Assembly: GCA_018335335.1 (NCBI GenBank)
Contig: JAGXKG010000003.1
Location: forward strand, 1-64,000
Reading direction: 5' to 3'
DNA: 64,000 bases
From: Candidatus Thorarchaeota archaeon
GTDB taxonomy: Archaea > Asgardarchaeota > Thorarchaeia > Thorarchaeales > Thorarchaeaceae
Position 1 is the first letter of the stretch, and each line of letters begins with the position of its first letter. Position numbers and translations under genes: made by a program. The notes below the pieces were generated by a model that saw nothing but the letters and a program-made list of their open reading frames with translations, was not told the origin of the DNA and did not search any database. Positions 62,483 through 64,000 of the stretch are shown piece by piece.

Positions 62483-63189
62483 AGAGCAGAGAATTCCTTC
62501 TTGAGAAAGAGCAACCCTGAAAGCACTTGGTGTTTTCCAAGGCTGGCCAATGAATCCACATCATACCACTTCAAGGTCTCGTCTTTCCATTCCTTATTTC
62601 CCTGTATTTGCCGTCCCGCCTGTGGCTTTGTCTTGGCTTCTCCCTTAACAATCAGTGTTATCCCTACAGCGGAGTGAAGGTCTTTGACTATGCCAATCAA
62701 GTGCCTTCCCTCATGAATATCTATGGAGACTTCTTCTAGGAATTCTCTCATACATGCGTGGTCAAAACTACCCTCTGTATCGGACACCTCCAACATACCG
62801 CCCGGAAGAGAGTAGAGACCTGGGCAATACATCTCTGTATGAGCACGCTCTCCGTATAGGATGTATTGATGATTTTCTGAAAACACTGCCATCTGCAATC
62901 CTACTGTACCATATTCCCCCAGTTTCTGTCCGATTCGTTCAAGCACAAGAACCCGTGAGAATTTTATTTCCTTTGTATGCAGGATCATTCTCTCATTCTT
63001 TGATGACACTCCCTCAAGAACTAGAATGTCGCCATCGTAGGAATTCGGATATTGTTGCACAGTTTCTTCCCAAATATGCTCTCTAATCTCTTCAAGCTTA
63101 TGGGATAGCAAGATTCGTTCGTGAGAATGCTCAAATTCAATGTTCCCTGTTGCCACTCTACCTTTCCAATAGACGGTATGACCTTTCAT
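62476..63189 (-). CDS. Nudix hydrolase
   Basis: A 237-residue protein whose Nudix box lies at about residues 130-156 (LPGGMLEV ... ACMREFLEEVSI). Both the glycine start and the REFLEEVSI core are present, but the spacing between them is longer than the standard G-x5-E-x7. The core differs from REUxEExGU by Ser for Gly. It likely cleaves a nucleoside-diphosphate derivative such as NADH or ADP-ribose; the substrate is unknown. The N-terminal 90 residues form a separate beta-rich domain. It overlaps the end of the DUF169 gene by 7 bases. Confidence 0.8.
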   Translation of the reverse strand: MKGHTVYWKGRVATGNIEFEHSHERILLSHKLEEIREHIWEETVQQYPNSYDGDILVLEGVSSKNERMILHTKEIKFSRVLVLERIGQKLGEYGTVGLQMAVFSENHQYILYGERAHTEMYCPGLYSLPGGMLEVSDTEGSFDHACMREFLEEVSIDIHEGRHLIGIVKDLHSAVGITLIVKGEAKTKPQAGRQIQGNKEWKDETLKWYDVDSLASLGKHQVLSGLLFLKKEFSALQ

Positions 63190-63316
63190 TGTGTTTCCCC
63201 AATCCTGTACTGGATAAATGGTTTTACTTTTTCAACAAAACTGAATAACTGAAATTAGTACACGTGTTCCAAATTCTGTGCTCACTGTCTCATTCAGCCC
63301 TGTTTAGTGGGATATG

Positions 63317-64000
63317 CTAAAGACAGATCCAAAACCAGCGCATGTATTCAGGTGAATTCAACACCCTGACGTCGGAGGGAAGATGGATGTGATTTCCCTT
63401 GAATCCGAAGAAATCTCGATCACCCGAATCGTAGACGAATCCGCAAGTACCAGCAGCTTGGTCTTCGTTGATGCGTACAATATAGTAATTTCTTACAATT
63501 TCTGCTGTTCCTATGGACTCATACCATTGGATATCATATGTCAGCTTCCCTTGATCACCTAACGACATGATTACGTCTATGCCTGTAATGACACCATCTC
63601 TGAAGGTTTCATTGCGAAGGTTATGTGGTGTTACATTCACACTATAGAAAGTAAGATCTTGGGTTCTGCTTTGGATAGTCACTGTTGGAATAATGATTTG
63701 ACCATCATTTCTCTGATGTCGCATCACTTCCTCCACGTAGGTTGAGTAGATTTGCTTTATGCGGTCTGGGTTTTCTTTGTAGACGACAAGTGTAGTCCCC
63801 TCTTTGTAGACATAGTGGTCCATACGGTAGACGTTGTTTTCCATCCACCCACCAGAATAGTGTGCCCGGTACCACCAGTGCTCGTGTCCGTTGAGGGAAT
63901 CTATTACATAAGTGTTCATTGAGGAATTGAAGTGGTACTCTAAATCGATGCCATCTTCTTGGGCTACATGAACCAGCACATCGAACATCGAGAAACTGTC
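63317..64000 (-). CDS. C-terminal part of a larger beta-rich protein, 5' end outside
   Basis: At least 227 codons, open to the edge of the window, so the N-terminus is missing. The first visible in-frame ATG is at 63988, four codons in, and is not a likely start. The part begins with FDVLVHVAQEDGI and YHFNSSMNTYVIDSLNG, as in the DUF4430-type domain, and goes on with Tyr- and Asn-rich beta-strand-like sequence and few charged patches, typical of secreted or surface proteins. A family cannot be confirmed. Confidence 0.6.
   Translation of the reverse strand, partial: DSFSMFDVLVHVAQEDGIDLEYHFNSSMNTYVIDSLNGHEHWWYRAHYSGGWMENNVYRMDHYVYKEGTTLVVYKENPDRIKQIYSTYVEEVMRHQRNDGQIIIPTVTIQSRTQDLTFYSVNVTPHNLRNETFRDGVITGIDVIMSLGDQGKLTYDIQWYESIGTAEIVRNYYIVRINEDQAAGTCGFVYDSGDRDFFGFKGNHIHLPSDVRVLNSPEYMRWFWICL

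Noticed and set aside
1-64000. CRISPR array, tRNA, rRNA, IS transposase, prophage
   Set aside because: Looked for regular short repeats, cloverleaf-like segments in gaps, and DDE or integrase motifs by eye; none convincing. An automated scan (tRNA, repeat and HMM) could overturn this.

Overview
The window looks like a piece of an Asgard archaeal chromosome, most probably a Thorarchaeia-type genome. Archaeal traits are TATA-type promoters, an archaeal-type ribosomal protein S19, a GTP-dependent PEP carboxykinase, an archaeal phosphohexomutase and a COG4741-type endonuclease. The Asgard assignment rests mainly on a small protein made of two gelsolin-like domains (35048-35644), supported by a surface receptor-like protein with a predicted longin/roadblock-like cytoplasmic domain (50704-54225). 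It is an inference from gene content, not a phylogeny.

Layout. 1-6.7 kb: two convergent MFS carriers (the first cut by the window edge), an NfeD-like membrane protein, a DUF1028 protein, and a large secreted subtilisin divergent from a small secreted protein. 6.7-15.8 kb: mostly single housekeeping or stress genes (two-part HTH regulator, M42 aminopeptidase, COG4741 endonuclease, dual-specificity phosphatase, aldo/keto reductase, MsrB, an HTH/iron-sulfur protein, DUF362, a hydrolase). 15.9-19.2 kb: PEP carboxykinase and an ArsB/NhaD-type ion carrier. 19.3-22.1 kb: a PadR regulator with palindromic operators and a MacB-type ABC exporter. 22.2-26.3 kb: remnant and intact copies of an HTH-LAGLIDADG gene surrounding a BMP-type surface lipoprotein gene, next to an isolated S19 gene. 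26.7-31.5 kb: TPR protein, phosphohexomutase, and an EtfB/ferredoxin-EtfA pair. 31.4-33.2 kb: a second HTH-LAGLIDADG gene bracketed by 37-bp direct repeats. 33.2-38.5 kb: hydrolase, a GNAT gene broken by one stop codon, the gelsolin protein, and a self-regulated two-gene operon with an operator palindrome. 38.5-42.3 kb: a heterodimeric ABC exporter. 42.3-50.5 kb: flavodoxin, endonuclease III, zinc-ribbon proteins, TspO/MBR protein, LarA, DJ-1/PfpI, metallo-beta-lactamase, MscL and two methyltransferases. 50.7-64 kb: the receptor-like protein, hydrolase, M20 peptidase, MFS carrier, nucleoside phosphorylase, a duplicated-domain protein of unknown function, SpeA-type arginine decarboxylase, DUF169, a Nudix hydrolase and a truncated secreted protein.

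The genes suggest a heterotrophic, anaerobic lifestyle: secreted and cytosolic peptidases, amino-acid and lactate-related enzymes, electron-transfer flavoprotein with built-in iron-sulfur clusters, gluconeogenesis, and many carriers. No rRNA, tRNA, CRISPR array, IS transposase or prophage was recognised. The most unusual features are the two free-standing HTH-LAGLIDADG genes. Each has a copy of its own 3' end lying on its 5' side, which hints at a shared insertion or duplication mechanism. Other features worth attention are the receptor-like longin protein, the palindromic operators upstream of two regulators, and the repeat insertion in one ABC exporter ATPase.
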